Virus record (IMG/VR): IMGVR_UViG_3300010403_000180 | Location: 1 to 58,558 of that record | Length of the DNA stretch: 58,558 nt | Strand: one strand, 5' to 3' | From: a virus | Part shown: in pieces, positions 33,168 to 40,256 of the stretch | How the letters are laid out: every line of letters starts with the position of its first letter | Numbering within the stretch: the first letter of the stretch is position 1 | Made by a program: the position numbers and the translations under genes | Notes under the pieces: model-generated | Seen by the model: only the letters and a program-made list of their open reading frames with translations | Told to the model about the DNA's origin: nothing | Databases searched by the model: none

Positions 33168-33318
33168 GGTTTTTTATCTTAATTATTTTCTTTGGGTCTT
33201 CCCATCTTTTTATTTCCTCACAATAAACATAGTGCCGTGGAAGAATCAGATATTTACCCCATAGTTTGCCTCCACGCCAGTACGTTTCCATTAAAATTTG
33301 CTTGACTTCAAATGCCAT
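33142..33318 (-). CDS. Small hypothetical protein
   Basis: 58 residues from ATG 33318, one base after the TM2 gene stop (an ATG at 33369 would overlap that gene by 50 bases). WRGGKLWGKYLILPRHYVYC and a basic C-terminus (KIIKIKNHEHKNRQ) are the main features. It overlaps the next gene by 26 bases. No family recognised. Confidence 0.55.
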   Translation of the reverse strand: MAFEVKQILMETYWRGGKLWGKYLILPRHYVYCEEIKRWEDPKKIIKIKNHEHKNRQN

Positions 33319-33319
33319 G

Positions 33320-33571
33320 CTACCAAGTTTTAATCCGTTTATTTTGCCCGTCTCTGAATTCACCAGCAATGATGATTACAAAGTCAATGAAAGCCCATGG
33401 TGCCGATATGACCGCACCAAAGAAGGTAAGGGTCAGTATCAACTGAATAATTGCCGTTCCCGTCTTGCCAACGTAGAATCTGTGGATTCCTAAACCGCCT
33501 AGAAAGAATGCAAATAGCAATGCCGCTGTTCTTGATTTCTCTGAAATATCGTTTTGTAGATTATTTTCCAT
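33320..33571 (-). CDS. TM2-domain membrane protein
   Basis: 83 residues. FFLGGLGIHRFYVGKTGTAI is the TM2 signature (GxxGxHRFY.G), followed by a hydrophobic helix and PWAFIDFVIIIAGEF, the second TM segment. TM2 proteins are short membrane proteins of unclear role that occur in many bacteria and some phages. Possibly a host-membrane modifier. Confidence 0.9.
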   Translation of the reverse strand: MENNLQNDISEKSRTAALLFAFFLGGLGIHRFYVGKTGTAIIQLILTLTFFGAVISAPWAFIDFVIIIAGEFRDGQNKRIKTW

Positions 33572-33591
33572 TTTTTTATCTCTTAATTTTT

Positions 33592-33762
33592 TTAACGCAT
33601 CCTGCCGACCTTTATTCCTTTCGTCTCTTTGCCGCAGTCATTACACCATGCCCGTTGGTTTTCATCCAAGTAAGCTGATGTCATCTTATTACAATGCTCG
33701 CAGTGGTGTTTATCCCAAGTGAATTTAACTCCAAACCTAGTTACGATTTCTCTGATAGTCAT
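33592..33762 (-). CDS. Small zinc-ribbon protein
   Basis: 56 residues from ATG 33762, overlapping the previous stop (ATGA). CEHC and CNDC pairs flank a central NKMTSAYLDENQRAW stretch, a zinc-ribbon layout. The N-terminus (TIREIVTRFGVKFTWDKHH) is helix then basic. Not recognised beyond the zinc pattern. Confidence 0.62.
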   Translation of the reverse strand: MTIREIVTRFGVKFTWDKHHCEHCNKMTSAYLDENQRAWCNDCGKETKGIKVGRMR

Positions 33763-33944
33763 GGTTTTTTAAATACATCTTCTTCGCCCTTTGGCATTTT
33801 GTAATCTTTTTTCCACGTCCCGTGCCATTTCTTTTGGGCAGGGCAACACTCCGAACAAAGTGGATTATCAATCTGGCTCCAACTGCATAGGGTTAAAGCA
33901 GTATTCTCAATGGCTCCACATTCTCGGCATTTAAATAGTCCCAT
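33759..33944 (-). CDS. Small zinc-binding protein
   Basis: 61 residues with CRECG and CSECC pairs (FKCRECGAIENTALTLCSWS, DNPLCSECCPAQKKWHGT). Likely one zinc-ribbon. It overlaps genes on both sides by four and 14 bases. Function unknown. Confidence 0.68.
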   Translation of the reverse strand: MGLFKCRECGAIENTALTLCSWSQIDNPLCSECCPAQKKWHGTWKKDYKMPKGEEDVFKKP

Positions 33945-34152
33945 CTGATTTGTTTATCTTTATCTTTTTTGTTAATTCAAACGTAAGCATTTCGGAATCA
34001 ATAGCAAAGCCATTTGAAATCATATTTACGTTATAGCCAGCATCAGAGAATACCTTTACAAAGAAATCATCGTACTGGAAACCTGGTCCCGTTTCTTCCA
34101 AGACATCTTCATCTTCATCAGCAATAATCTCTAAGATAAACTTTGTTTTCAT
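33931..34152 (-). CDS. Small acidic protein, unknown
   Basis: 73 residues. An acidic start (LEIIADEDEDVLEETGPGFQ) is followed by a beta-rich middle (AGYNVNMISNGFAIDSEMLT). Overlaps neighbours by four and 14 bases. Resembles small phage proteins near recombination genes but not recognised. Confidence 0.6.
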   Translation of the reverse strand: MKTKFILEIIADEDEDVLEETGPGFQYDDFFVKVFSDAGYNVNMISNGFAIDSEMLTFELTKKIKINKSDGTI

Positions 34153-34556
34153 TTTTTCTTTTGCTCCTTAGCTTTTTTCTTTAACCAGCCCCAATCGTAG
34201 CCTTGCTTGACTACCAATATTTTATCCTCTGGGTGCTGGCGGAAGTCCTTATCAAACACGATTTCAAAGAAGTCCCGTTTCAGTTTAAATTCCCTATCCT
34301 CCATGCCCTTGGCCTCAATGAATTCTCTGCTACCATCGGCTAATGTAGCCACGAAGTCTATCTTCCAAGTTTTCCACAGCTTGCCGTAAATTCTTAATTC
34401 AAGTGGCACTTGCCTTTGAATGTTTACAATCTCGCCAGCTTTTAAACGCATGTCTAAGTCATAGGCAACCCCAGCCTCAAATTTGCTGTCGTAGGTGATG
34501 CCGTTGAATTCCGTCTTCTTGGCGTTATATTTGTTTCGGTACTTCTGAATGTACAT
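34149..34556 (-). CDS. DUF1064-type nuclease-like protein
   Basis: 135 residues. The start KYRNKYNAKKTEFNGITYDS and continuing 'KFEAGVAYDLDMRLKAGEI' fit DUF1064/VRR-like proteins. Later 'WKIDFVATLADGSREFIEAK' gives the D...E.K of a restriction-nuclease fold, and 'DFFEIVFDKDFRQHPEDKIL' ends the family block. Such proteins lie beside phage recombination genes and may cut branched DNA. Confidence 0.82.
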   Translation of the reverse strand: MYIQKYRNKYNAKKTEFNGITYDSKFEAGVAYDLDMRLKAGEIVNIQRQVPLELRIYGKLWKTWKIDFVATLADGSREFIEAKGMEDREFKLKRDFFEIVFDKDFRQHPEDKILVVKQGYDWGWLKKKAKEQKKK

Positions 34557-34980
34557 CCTTTTGAAGTTTAGTTAATTTTGACCTTGGAACGATATACAAG
34601 TCTACATTTTTTCCATAGACGGGTCTTACAGGAAATGTCTGCACCATGGCCGACCTGATATAATATTTCGTTTCAGCATCTTTCCCGAATGAAACCCAGA
34701 CAATTATGCCTTTGCTCGCCAATGCGTCAATGCGGTCTTTGTGAAGTCCAATTCCCCAATCGTCCTTTGCCCATCCGTACTCTACCCAGGCACCGTAATA
34801 AGGTTCGTGAATGTGGAAATAGTTTGCATCCTTCTCTCTGATATCAATATTTTTAAGTGGCTTATCACGTTTTGTTCCGCACTTTCCACATTGCCAGTAA
34901 ATTTTCCTGATGCTCCGCTTTACTTCGTAAAAGTAAGGCTCTTTGCAGAATGGACATGTATGCTCATTTTGGTTTTCCAT
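34525..34980 (-). CDS. Zinc-ribbon protein with unknown C-terminal domain
   Basis: 151 residues. EHTCPFCKEPYFYEV and YWQCGKCGTKRDKPLK give two CxxC pairs. The rest (ANYFHIHEPYYGAWVEYGWA and DRIDALASKGIIVWVSFGKD) is beta-rich without a known motif. It overlaps the NinB-like gene by 17 bases and the nuclease gene by 32 bases. Confidence 0.62.
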   Translation of the reverse strand: MENQNEHTCPFCKEPYFYEVKRSIRKIYWQCGKCGTKRDKPLKNIDIREKDANYFHIHEPYYGAWVEYGWAKDDWGIGLHKDRIDALASKGIIVWVSFGKDAETKYYIRSAMVQTFPVRPVYGKNVDLYIVPRSKLTKLQKDVHSEVPKQI

Positions 34981-35344
34981 GTTGTTCTTCGTCCTCCTTA
35001 ATTCTAATTTGAAAAAGTAGTTCTTCTAGTGAAGGAAACGGCACCGTGAATCCCCAGTTTTCAGAAACGAACTTGTTGACCGCATCGTACACCTGCTCAA
35101 TTTCTTCCAGCTTTAATAGGTCTTTGGTGCTACGCTTGCCAAGCATCTGTTCCTGTACTGCCCGCCAGATGTATTCTTTCATTCCGTACTTTGTGGCTGG
35201 TGCGTCAAAGGTGGCTTTTGAAAGGATAACTTTCATTCCAATCCCCTCCTCGTTAAACGCTTTCGCAAGCTTCGTAAAATACAGATGCAGTGCTTTGTTC
35301 TGTTGGCGGGTTCTCTTTTGAATTTCTTTTTCTTCTTGGTTCAT
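34964..35344 (-). CDS. NinB-like recombination protein
   Basis: 126 residues. QQNKALHLYFTKLAKAFNEE near the start, and 'KEYIWRAVQEQMLGKRSTKD' in the middle, followed by VPFPSLEELLFQ, match NinB (Orf family): 'RQNKALHLYF..LA..ln..Gid.....', then 'STt.L...ei..vyd..n.f'. NinB binds ssDNA and supports Red-type recombination. Consistent with the nearby Bet and nuclease genes. The 5-base-periodic tract lies immediately upstream. Confidence 0.82.
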   Translation of the reverse strand: MNQEEKEIQKRTRQQNKALHLYFTKLAKAFNEEGIGMKVILSKATFDAPATKYGMKEYIWRAVQEQMLGKRSTKDLLKLEEIEQVYDAVNKFVSENWGFTVPFPSLEELLFQIRIKEDEEQHGKPK

Positions 35345-35355
35345 GATTTGAAAAA

Positions 35356-35954
35356 ATAGCTTAGCCTAACATATCTCATCAGAGCGGTTCTTAACGTAAC
35401 CCGACAAAGCACGTCATATCCCGACTGAACCCATTATAGGATTTTTACATCCTATGCGAAGCCACCATGGGTGGCTCGTGCACAGAAGATAACGCAACAT
35501 AACAAAACGTAACGATTCCCGACCTAACCCAACAGAACAAATGCCAACTCGTCAAAACACAACACCGCTCATCCCGACATAACTCAACGTATATAGGATT
35601 TACATCCTATGCAAGAAACATATAAATGTTCCTCGCATAAAAAGTAAAATAACGAAACGGAACATGGCTTACCTTAACCCACTCTATCGCATCCGAACTC
35701 AACTTAACAAAACATATCGCACTAGGGTTTTTACCCTATCCCAATTCCCCTTAAAGAGAATTAGGGATAAAGCAGAACCTACCTCATCTCAACCAGTCCC
35801 TTCCCGTCATAACTCAACACGGTATAGCCTAGCTTAATCCTAATAGGACTTACGCCCTACCCCAATCTGCCGTAAAGCAGATTCGGGGCAAAGCACAACA
35901 ATTCTCGGCTGAACTCAACTCAACATAACTTGACAAGACTCAACGCAACGTATC
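35356..35954. repeat. Non-coding tract of five-base-periodic repeats split by hairpins
   Basis: The plus strand can be cut into pentamers ending in C in five blocks: 35356-35430 (15 units), 35489-35588 (20, one exception), 35649-35718 (14, one exception), 35769-35833 (13, one exception) and 35885-35954 (14). About 73 of 76 have C at position 5, and position 4 is usually A; on the minus strand the unit is GTTNN. Hairpins lie between blocks: ATAGGAT-TTTTAC-ATCCTAT (35435-35455), GCCACC/GGTGGC (35461-35475), ATAGGAT/ATCCTAT (35592-35610), TAGGGT/ACCCTA (35722-35739), and an AATCTGC/GCAGATT stem near 35865-35883. No ORF uses the tract; codon periodicity would be three. It may be an origin, centromere or RNA element. 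Confidence 0.85.
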
Positions 35955-35965
35955 CAAGAAAATTA

Positions 35966-36214
35966 CTACTTCACCTCTCTAATCGTTTTTATTTTGTCAG
36001 CCACGCCAGTCAATCTAAAATATCCAGTCTTGGTATGAAATGCCTTTATGTAGGCGTTCAAGAATCCGAGAGTCAGTTTCATATTCCTTGCTCTTTCATC
36101 ATCCATGGGCATTCTTGAATATGCATCGGCCGATACAATAATTGCATCAAGCAAATCCTTTGCTGGCACAACTAGGTCAAACTCTTTTAATGAACCAAAT
36201 GTTTCTTTTGCCAT
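35966..36214 (-). CDS. Unknown small protein
   Basis: 82 residues, helical (VVPAKDLLDAIIVSADAYSR, later RNMKLTLGFLNAYIKAFHTK), ending with a short beta (GYFRLTGVADKIKTIREVK). One base after the RAMP-like gene and just before the repeat tract. No family recognised. Confidence 0.7.
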   Translation of the reverse strand: MAKETFGSLKEFDLVVPAKDLLDAIIVSADAYSRMPMDDERARNMKLTLGFLNAYIKAFHTKTGYFRLTGVADKIKTIREVK

Positions 36215-36215
36215 G

Positions 36216-36746
36216 TTACTTTACAACTTTAAATTCTTTAACCTCAAACCGACCGTACCTTGGTCTCTTGTCTCCAATGCCGCAGTAGAGACCAGCATAC
36301 TCTAAGGCTTCTTTTACAACACGCTCTCCAATTCTATCGTCAATGACATCAATCTGAAAGGTGGCTTCCCACTTATCAAACCTTGGTCTTGCCCTCATAA
36401 TTCTAGCCCTTCCAACAACCTCTGGCTGTCTATCAATTTCGTACTTTGGGTACTTGTGCGGGATTAGTAATTGGTTGATGAATATCCCCCCCTTGAAAGC
36501 ATCCTTGTAGGTCTTTTTGCCTTCAAACTTGAAGTTCACAGAAGACTTAATCATGGCCGCTTCAAAGTGCTTTGCGGGAATACAGTTTTCCCCTTTCTCG
36601 TTTTTATACAATGCTGCTTCCGCATCTTTTTTCGCATCGTAATTCTTCTCTTTAAATTTCGTCCCGCCTTCTGGGTGCTGTTCATCTGGGAACCTGTGCT
36701 GTAATAATGGTGCAACTCCTACTACCGTCGCTTTAATTTTTAACAT
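36216..36746 (-). CDS. RAMP-like fold candidate protein
   Basis: 176 residues. KATVVGVAPLLQHRFPDEQH starts with a beta strand. 'IPAKHFEAAMIKSSVNFKFE' and 'QPEVVGRARIMRARPRFDKW' have the basic strands of a family recurrent in phages. 'AGLYCGIGDKRPRYGRFEVK' resembles the G-rich loop near the C-terminus of RAMP (Cas-like) RNA-binding domains. No HD or CRISPR neighbour exists. I suggest a single-RAMP-fold nucleic acid-binding role; confidence in fold is low, in a real gene high. Confidence 0.75.
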   Translation of the reverse strand: MLKIKATVVGVAPLLQHRFPDEQHPEGGTKFKEKNYDAKKDAEAALYKNEKGENCIPAKHFEAAMIKSSVNFKFEGKKTYKDAFKGGIFINQLLIPHKYPKYEIDRQPEVVGRARIMRARPRFDKWEATFQIDVIDDRIGERVVKEALEYAGLYCGIGDKRPRYGRFEVKEFKVVK

Positions 36747-36788
36747 TTTAGTAAATTTATTTAATTCTATTAACCGTCTATGACTATT

Positions 36789-37055
36789 TTAGAATGGGTC
36801 GCTACCGCCGTCTTGGAGATTGTCTCCTTCTGGCTTCTGGCTCCGCTTCCATGTGTTTAATTTGCCGTACCACGTTCCTTTTTCCTTAGATTCTAGGATA
36901 TCAATGTTCACCCAGCCTTGTGAATTCTTGTTTGCCATTAAGAATTTAACAAAGCTTTCCACGTTGATTCCTAGTTTCCCCTTTACAAAGCTCGGTGTTT
37001 TTACCGTTGGCTTTTCAATTCTCAAACCCTCTGCGAATATTGTTTCTTCTGTCAT
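36789..37055 (-). CDS. Possible single-stranded DNA-binding-like protein
   Basis: 88 residues. 'KTPSFVKGKLGINVESFVKF', then GWVNIDILESKEKGTWYGKL and NTWKRSQKPEG, form a small beta barrel-like unit seen beside phage recombinases. It ends with an acidic tip (NLQDGGSDPF) resembling the C-terminal tip of SSB. Placed within the Bet/nuclease operon. Assignment tentative. Confidence 0.65.
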   Translation of the reverse strand: MTEETIFAEGLRIEKPTVKTPSFVKGKLGINVESFVKFLMANKNSQGWVNIDILESKEKGTWYGKLNTWKRSQKPEGDNLQDGGSDPF

Positions 37056-37059
37056 ATTT

Positions 37060-37245
37060 TTATATTGCGTTTACTTTTTTACAGAATGCACATTCAACGA
37101 GACTGTCATGGCAAGTGTAGAATTTTTCCCCAGTCGCATCTTCTACGCATACCATGTTTTCTCCACAGCCTTCACACTTAATTATTTCTTCAAATGTGCC
37201 TTCAACTATTTTGACTGGGTTTACTGGTTTTCTTTCATTGCTCAT
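37060..37245 (-). CDS. Small zinc-ribbon protein
   Basis: 61 residues. KCEGCGENMVCVEDATGEKF and ECAFCKKVN give two CxxC pairs. The Pro/Lys-rich start (SNERKPVNPVKIVEG) precedes the zinc ribbon. Four bases before the next gene. No family recognised. Confidence 0.68.
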   Translation of the reverse strand: MSNERKPVNPVKIVEGTFEEIIKCEGCGENMVCVEDATGEKFYTCHDSLVECAFCKKVNAI

Positions 37246-37249
37246 AGAA

Positions 37250-37630
37250 TTATTTTATTAACTCTGGGTTCTCGTGAATATTGCCGATGAATTCAATATA
37301 CTTTTCCGCCATTCCCGAAAGTTCATAAATGTTCGCTGCCGAATTTTTCACACACCAACCACCGTCTTCAAATCTTACCTCCATGTTCCAATCGTGAGCA
37401 CCAAAAGTATAATGCACAATATCCCCCTCGTAAATCTCCTTGCCGTTTTTGTCTTTGAGGCCAGTGAATTGCATCAGCTCAACATCTTCAAACACCTCCG
37501 TACTATACTGCCACTTGCCTTCTTTCATTCCACTAATTTTCATTACACTGCCGTCGGGGTGAATTCTGAAATCCCCAAGCCAACTTTTTATAGTTTTATC
37601 CCATGCTCTAAATTTGAATGTTCTGGTCAT
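37250..37630 (-). CDS. YopX-family protein
   Basis: 126 residues. RTFKFRAWDKTIKSWLGDFR and 'LMQFTGLKDKNGKEIYEGDI' are diagnostic of YopX (first found in SPbeta). The end IEFIGNIHENPELI is also typical. YopX proteins are frequent in phages and of unknown role. ATGA overlap with the nuclease gene. Confidence 0.93.
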   Translation of the reverse strand: MTRTFKFRAWDKTIKSWLGDFRIHPDGSVMKISGMKEGKWQYSTEVFEDVELMQFTGLKDKNGKEIYEGDIVHYTFGAHDWNMEVRFEDGGWCVKNSAANIYELSGMAEKYIEFIGNIHENPELIK

Positions 37631-38280
37631 AGTAATTCTTTTTCCGCATAGGCTAGGCTTTCCTTCCAGTACCGTTTAATTCGTGAACGCATTTTGATGA
37701 TATCAATCATTGTGCGTTTGGTTTTGAAAGTGAAGATGTCGCCCGTTAAGAATAATTTACCGCCCTCCTCGTAGTCCGTTAATGCCTGGCAAAGCTCTAT
37801 ATCGTCTGGCAATTTACCAGTGGCTAGGTGCATGGCTGTGGCATAAAAGGTTATCTGTCCGCTCTCGTCCACCTGCTTTTGTGTCCACTTGCCCGTGCTG
37901 GTTTTATATTCCTTGAATGCCGAATAATCTTTCTTGGCGGTGTCGGGTTTGGCTAACAGCGGGATTTTCTCTTTGCCTTCCAGCAAGAAAGGAAGGCTGT
38001 AAGTTTTCCCGTCGTTGGCATCCATAATTTCAATCCCGTTTTTCATTTCCACCACCTTGTCCATCAGCTCAAACTTGGGGAGGCGGAAGACAATCATATC
38101 AGTCATGTGGTCTCCCGTCTCCTCACCGTTTTCCAGCATTGTTGCCACTTGGCTACCAAGAGCAATGTTTCGGCTTATCCTCTGCTTTTTTCCGTAGAGG
38201 TATTTCTCTGCCCACTTTTTCGGACTCATTTCAAAAGTGGTCATTGATGAGAAGCTCACATAGGGTCTTGGTCTAAACAT
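37627..38280 (-). CDS. PD-(D/E)XK exonuclease-like protein
   Basis: 217 residues. 'VSFSSMTTFEMSPKKWAEKY' is the RecB-nuclease-like start. KIPLLAKPDTAKKDYSAFKE and 'YKTSTGKWTQKQVDESGQIT' give the D...E.K active site followed by the Q.. .. Y motif (FYATAMHLATGK). Lies directly after Bet. Probably supplies the 5'-3' exonuclease for a Red-like system. Confidence 0.85.
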   Translation of the reverse strand: MFRPRPYVSFSSMTTFEMSPKKWAEKYLYGKKQRISRNIALGSQVATMLENGEETGDHMTDMIVFRLPKFELMDKVVEMKNGIEIMDANDGKTYSLPFLLEGKEKIPLLAKPDTAKKDYSAFKEYKTSTGKWTQKQVDESGQITFYATAMHLATGKLPDDIELCQALTDYEEGGKLFLTGDIFTFKTKRTMIDIIKMRSRIKRYWKESLAYAEKELL

Positions 38281-38281
38281 A

Positions 38282-39196
38282 TTATTGTGTCTTCTCTTTA
38301 AAATCTCCTTCTTGAATAATTGGTATCTCGTCTCCCTTCGGTTTGCTTAGCTCGGCAATCCTCGCATCGGCCAATCTGATAAACTCATCCTTCTGCTCCT
38401 TAGTGTACTTTTCTGATTTGAGCATTTTTTCCTTGTACTCTTTCAGTTGTTCCAGTGGCATCTTTGCAATAGAGTTCACTAAGTTCACAAAGTTCATCTG
38501 GTTCTTTTCGGCATCGGTGTTTTCTTCTGCACCACGTTCCATCTCCTCTGGCACATAGATACCGCTTAGAAGGGCTGGAAATGCCTTACGCAAAGCCAAA
38601 GCCTCGGCACACTTACCAAGCATCAAGAATGGTCTAACGTGCCACTGGAAGGCCAATCTACCGCCTGGGTAGTATTCGCTCCATCGGGCGGTGGCTGTGA
38701 ATGGATATCGCACCCCTTCCACAATCTTGTAAACTGTAACGGTGGCTTTGTTTGGTGCAGTAACGGTTTTCTTATCTTTCTTTTCCCCAACGGTATATTC
38801 AATCACTTGCTCTCCATCAAATACAGCGTCATCATTCCCTGCGTACTTTCCCGTCTTCTCTGCGGTTGCTCGGAAGCCGTCAATGCCAACTTGGATTTGC
38901 CGCACGTCTTTTCCAAGTTTGCTGTCCCATCTTGGAACCAAGTGAACCTGCTTTGAGAATGGGCTAAGCTGTAATCCGTGGCAGACAGAGATAAAGAGTT
39001 TCAGTTCGTCATCGTTTGCTCCCTTGGCAATCGTTCTTTTAATGAGCTCCACTTGGGCTCGGTTCAGTTTGCCGAATGCGTCATGCGGTGCAATCTCTCG
39101 GTTTTCAATGATGCGTTCAATTACCTTCACTTCTTTTTCCTCTGCCTTGGTTGGTTCAACTTTCTCAACCTCCTTTTTAGTTTTTTCTTTTACCAT
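38282..39196 (-). CDS. bet: Bet-like single-strand annealing recombinase
   Basis: 304 residues. 'NDDELKLFISVCHGLQLSPF' and 'QVHLVPRWDSKLGKDVRQIQ', then VGIDGFRATAEKTGKYAGND, are diagnostic of phage recombination protein Bet. 'YYPGGRLAFQWHVRPFLMLG' and 'CAEALALRKAFPALLSGIYV' complete it. N-terminal ~35 residues are a charged extension. It follows the coiled-coil gene at 39201 by four bases and partners the adjacent nuclease. Confidence 0.93.
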   Translation of the reverse strand: MVKEKTKKEVEKVEPTKAEEKEVKVIERIIENREIAPHDAFGKLNRAQVELIKRTIAKGANDDELKLFISVCHGLQLSPFSKQVHLVPRWDSKLGKDVRQIQVGIDGFRATAEKTGKYAGNDDAVFDGEQVIEYTVGEKKDKKTVTAPNKATVTVYKIVEGVRYPFTATARWSEYYPGGRLAFQWHVRPFLMLGKCAEALALRKAFPALLSGIYVPEEMERGAEENTDAEKNQMNFVNLVNSIAKMPLEQLKEYKEKMLKSEKYTKEQKDEFIRLADARIAELSKPKGDEIPIIQEGDFKEKTQ

Positions 39197-39200
39197 AGGT

Positions 39201-39797
39201 TTATATTTTTACGTTCGCCATGGTTTCTTCTTCCCATGCTCTAACACCAGGAATTTCCTTGTTAGCTTGCACGGCTTTCCAAATGGCACCCATGTTAGGT
39301 TCAAGGTACTCCCTAGGAAGGAGAGAAACATCAACGACTTCGTACTTTTTAACTTTTCTTACTTGCAGTCCGCCAGATTCGGTTCTGACCGTGTTATCCA
39401 CACGTTCAATTTTTTCAACCCTTTTCTCCGCCGTTTCAACTTTCTTAATCTTTCCAGCTTCTAAGTCTGATGCAATCTTGGCTTCTGCTTTGGCCGCATC
39501 TTCTCTGACCTTTTGATGGTAGGCGAGTGCCTTGCCATTCACTATTTGCTGTGCCTTTTCATAGGCTTCCTCCATGGGCTTAAATAAAGCACGGACGCTT
39601 TTGAGAGTGTTGTTCAGAGGCTTCGTGATAGACTCTTTTTTTTCAGTTAATTTAGAGCTAATATCTTCAAGCTGTGAACTAATCTCTGTTGCTTTTTTTA
39701 AGTCGTCCTCGGTCTTTATTTCTAATGCTAGTGCCTGTTCTTCAAGCACGCTGATTCTCCCTTGAAATTCCGCTACCTCCTTTTTTTCTATTTCCAT
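39201..39797 (-). CDS. Coiled-coil protein of the recombination operon
   Basis: 198 residues. Residues ~1-130 are long coiled coil (ATEISSQLEDISSKLTEKKE, VREDAAKAEAKIASDLEAGK). The C-terminus (KKYEVVDVSLLPREYLEPNM, IPGVRAWEEETMANVKI) is a typical end of proteins found next to phage recombinases. Could aid annealing. Function unassigned. Confidence 0.8.
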   Translation of the reverse strand: MEIEKKEVAEFQGRISVLEEQALALEIKTEDDLKKATEISSQLEDISSKLTEKKESITKPLNNTLKSVRALFKPMEEAYEKAQQIVNGKALAYHQKVREDAAKAEAKIASDLEAGKIKKVETAEKRVEKIERVDNTVRTESGGLQVRKVKKYEVVDVSLLPREYLEPNMGAIWKAVQANKEIPGVRAWEEETMANVKI

Positions 39798-39801
39798 ATA
39801 T

Positions 39802-39978
39802 TTAGTTTGTTACCATCACTACGATTCCAGTTTGATGAAGCAACACCATCACTCCTACAAACAAGATTGTTAGCAATGTAATTAGTAATTTATTTCTCTC
39901 AAAGAACATGTCCCACTTTATCTCGTTTACTTTTTGCAGTCGGTACCTCCGACCCTCGCTCATTAAATGTCTTGTCAT
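39802..39978 (-). CDS. Small single-pass membrane protein
   Basis: 58 residues from ATG 39978. Basic N-terminus (TRHLMSEGRRYRLQKVNEIK), then a hydrophobic helix (LLITLLTILFVGVMVLL). First gene after the promoter at 40020-40047. Function unknown; possible inner membrane protein. Confidence 0.68.
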   Translation of the reverse strand: MTRHLMSEGRRYRLQKVNEIKWDMFFERNKLLITLLTILFVGVMVLLHQTGIVVMVTN

Positions 39979-39992
39979 AATTATTTTTATTT

Positions 39993-40022
39993 AATTAACT
40001 CGCCGACCTTTATGAGTTAATT
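39993..40022 (-). promoter_or_regulatory. 9-bp inverted repeat overlapping the 40-kb promoter
   Basis: AATTAACTC (39993-40001) and GAGTTAATT (40014-40022) are perfect inverted repeats 12 bases apart. The right arm touches the -10 element, so a repressor site or leader hairpin is likely. Confidence 0.6.
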
Positions 40023-40047
40023 GTAGTCCAACCAAATCCATTGTCAA
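40020..40047 (-). promoter_or_regulatory. Sigma70-like promoter for Bet operon
   Basis: Minus strand TTGACA (40047-40042), 16-base spacer, TACAAT (40025-40020). Preceded by G-rich AGTAGGGGGG and a perfect DnaA box. It shares AGGGGGTTGACAATG and TAAAGGTCG elements with the 43.9-kb promoter. Confidence 0.78.
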
Positions 40048-40052
40048 CCCCC

Positions 40053-40256
40053 CTACTTATCCACAGCCCCGTGTCTCGTATATTTCCGCTTCTTTACTCC
40101 TCTTGCCTTGCATTCTTTGTAATAAATTTCTTTCACTCTCCATTCAGAAAGGTTAAACATCGTGGCTAGGGTTTTGAAAGTGGTCTTGATTTCCTTGTCC
40201 TGTTTCAGCAGGAAAATCTTTTGGTTGCGTTCGCTTTTTGTTGGTGTTATTTCCAT
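40053..40256 (-). CDS. Small HTH-like DNA-binding protein
   Basis: 67 residues. TFKTLATMFNLSEWRVKEIY has a helix-turn-helix spacing, followed by a basic C-terminus (CKARGVKKRKYTRHG). It overlaps the methyltransferase start by 10 bases. Its end carries the DnaA box of the next promoter. Possible regulator. Confidence 0.65.
   Translation of the reverse strand: MEITPTKSERNQKIFLLKQDKEIKTTFKTLATMFNLSEWRVKEIYYKECKARGVKKRKYTRHGAVDK
40057..40065 (+). promoter_or_regulatory. DnaA box
   Basis: Exact 9-mer TTATCCACA on the plus strand, nine bases upstream of the -35 at 40042-40047. The same 9-mer precedes two other promoters. Confidence 0.6.

Noticed and set aside
35356-35954. CRISPR array
   Set aside because: Repeats are five bases with variable content; no direct repeats of 20-40 bases with spacers, and no cas genes.
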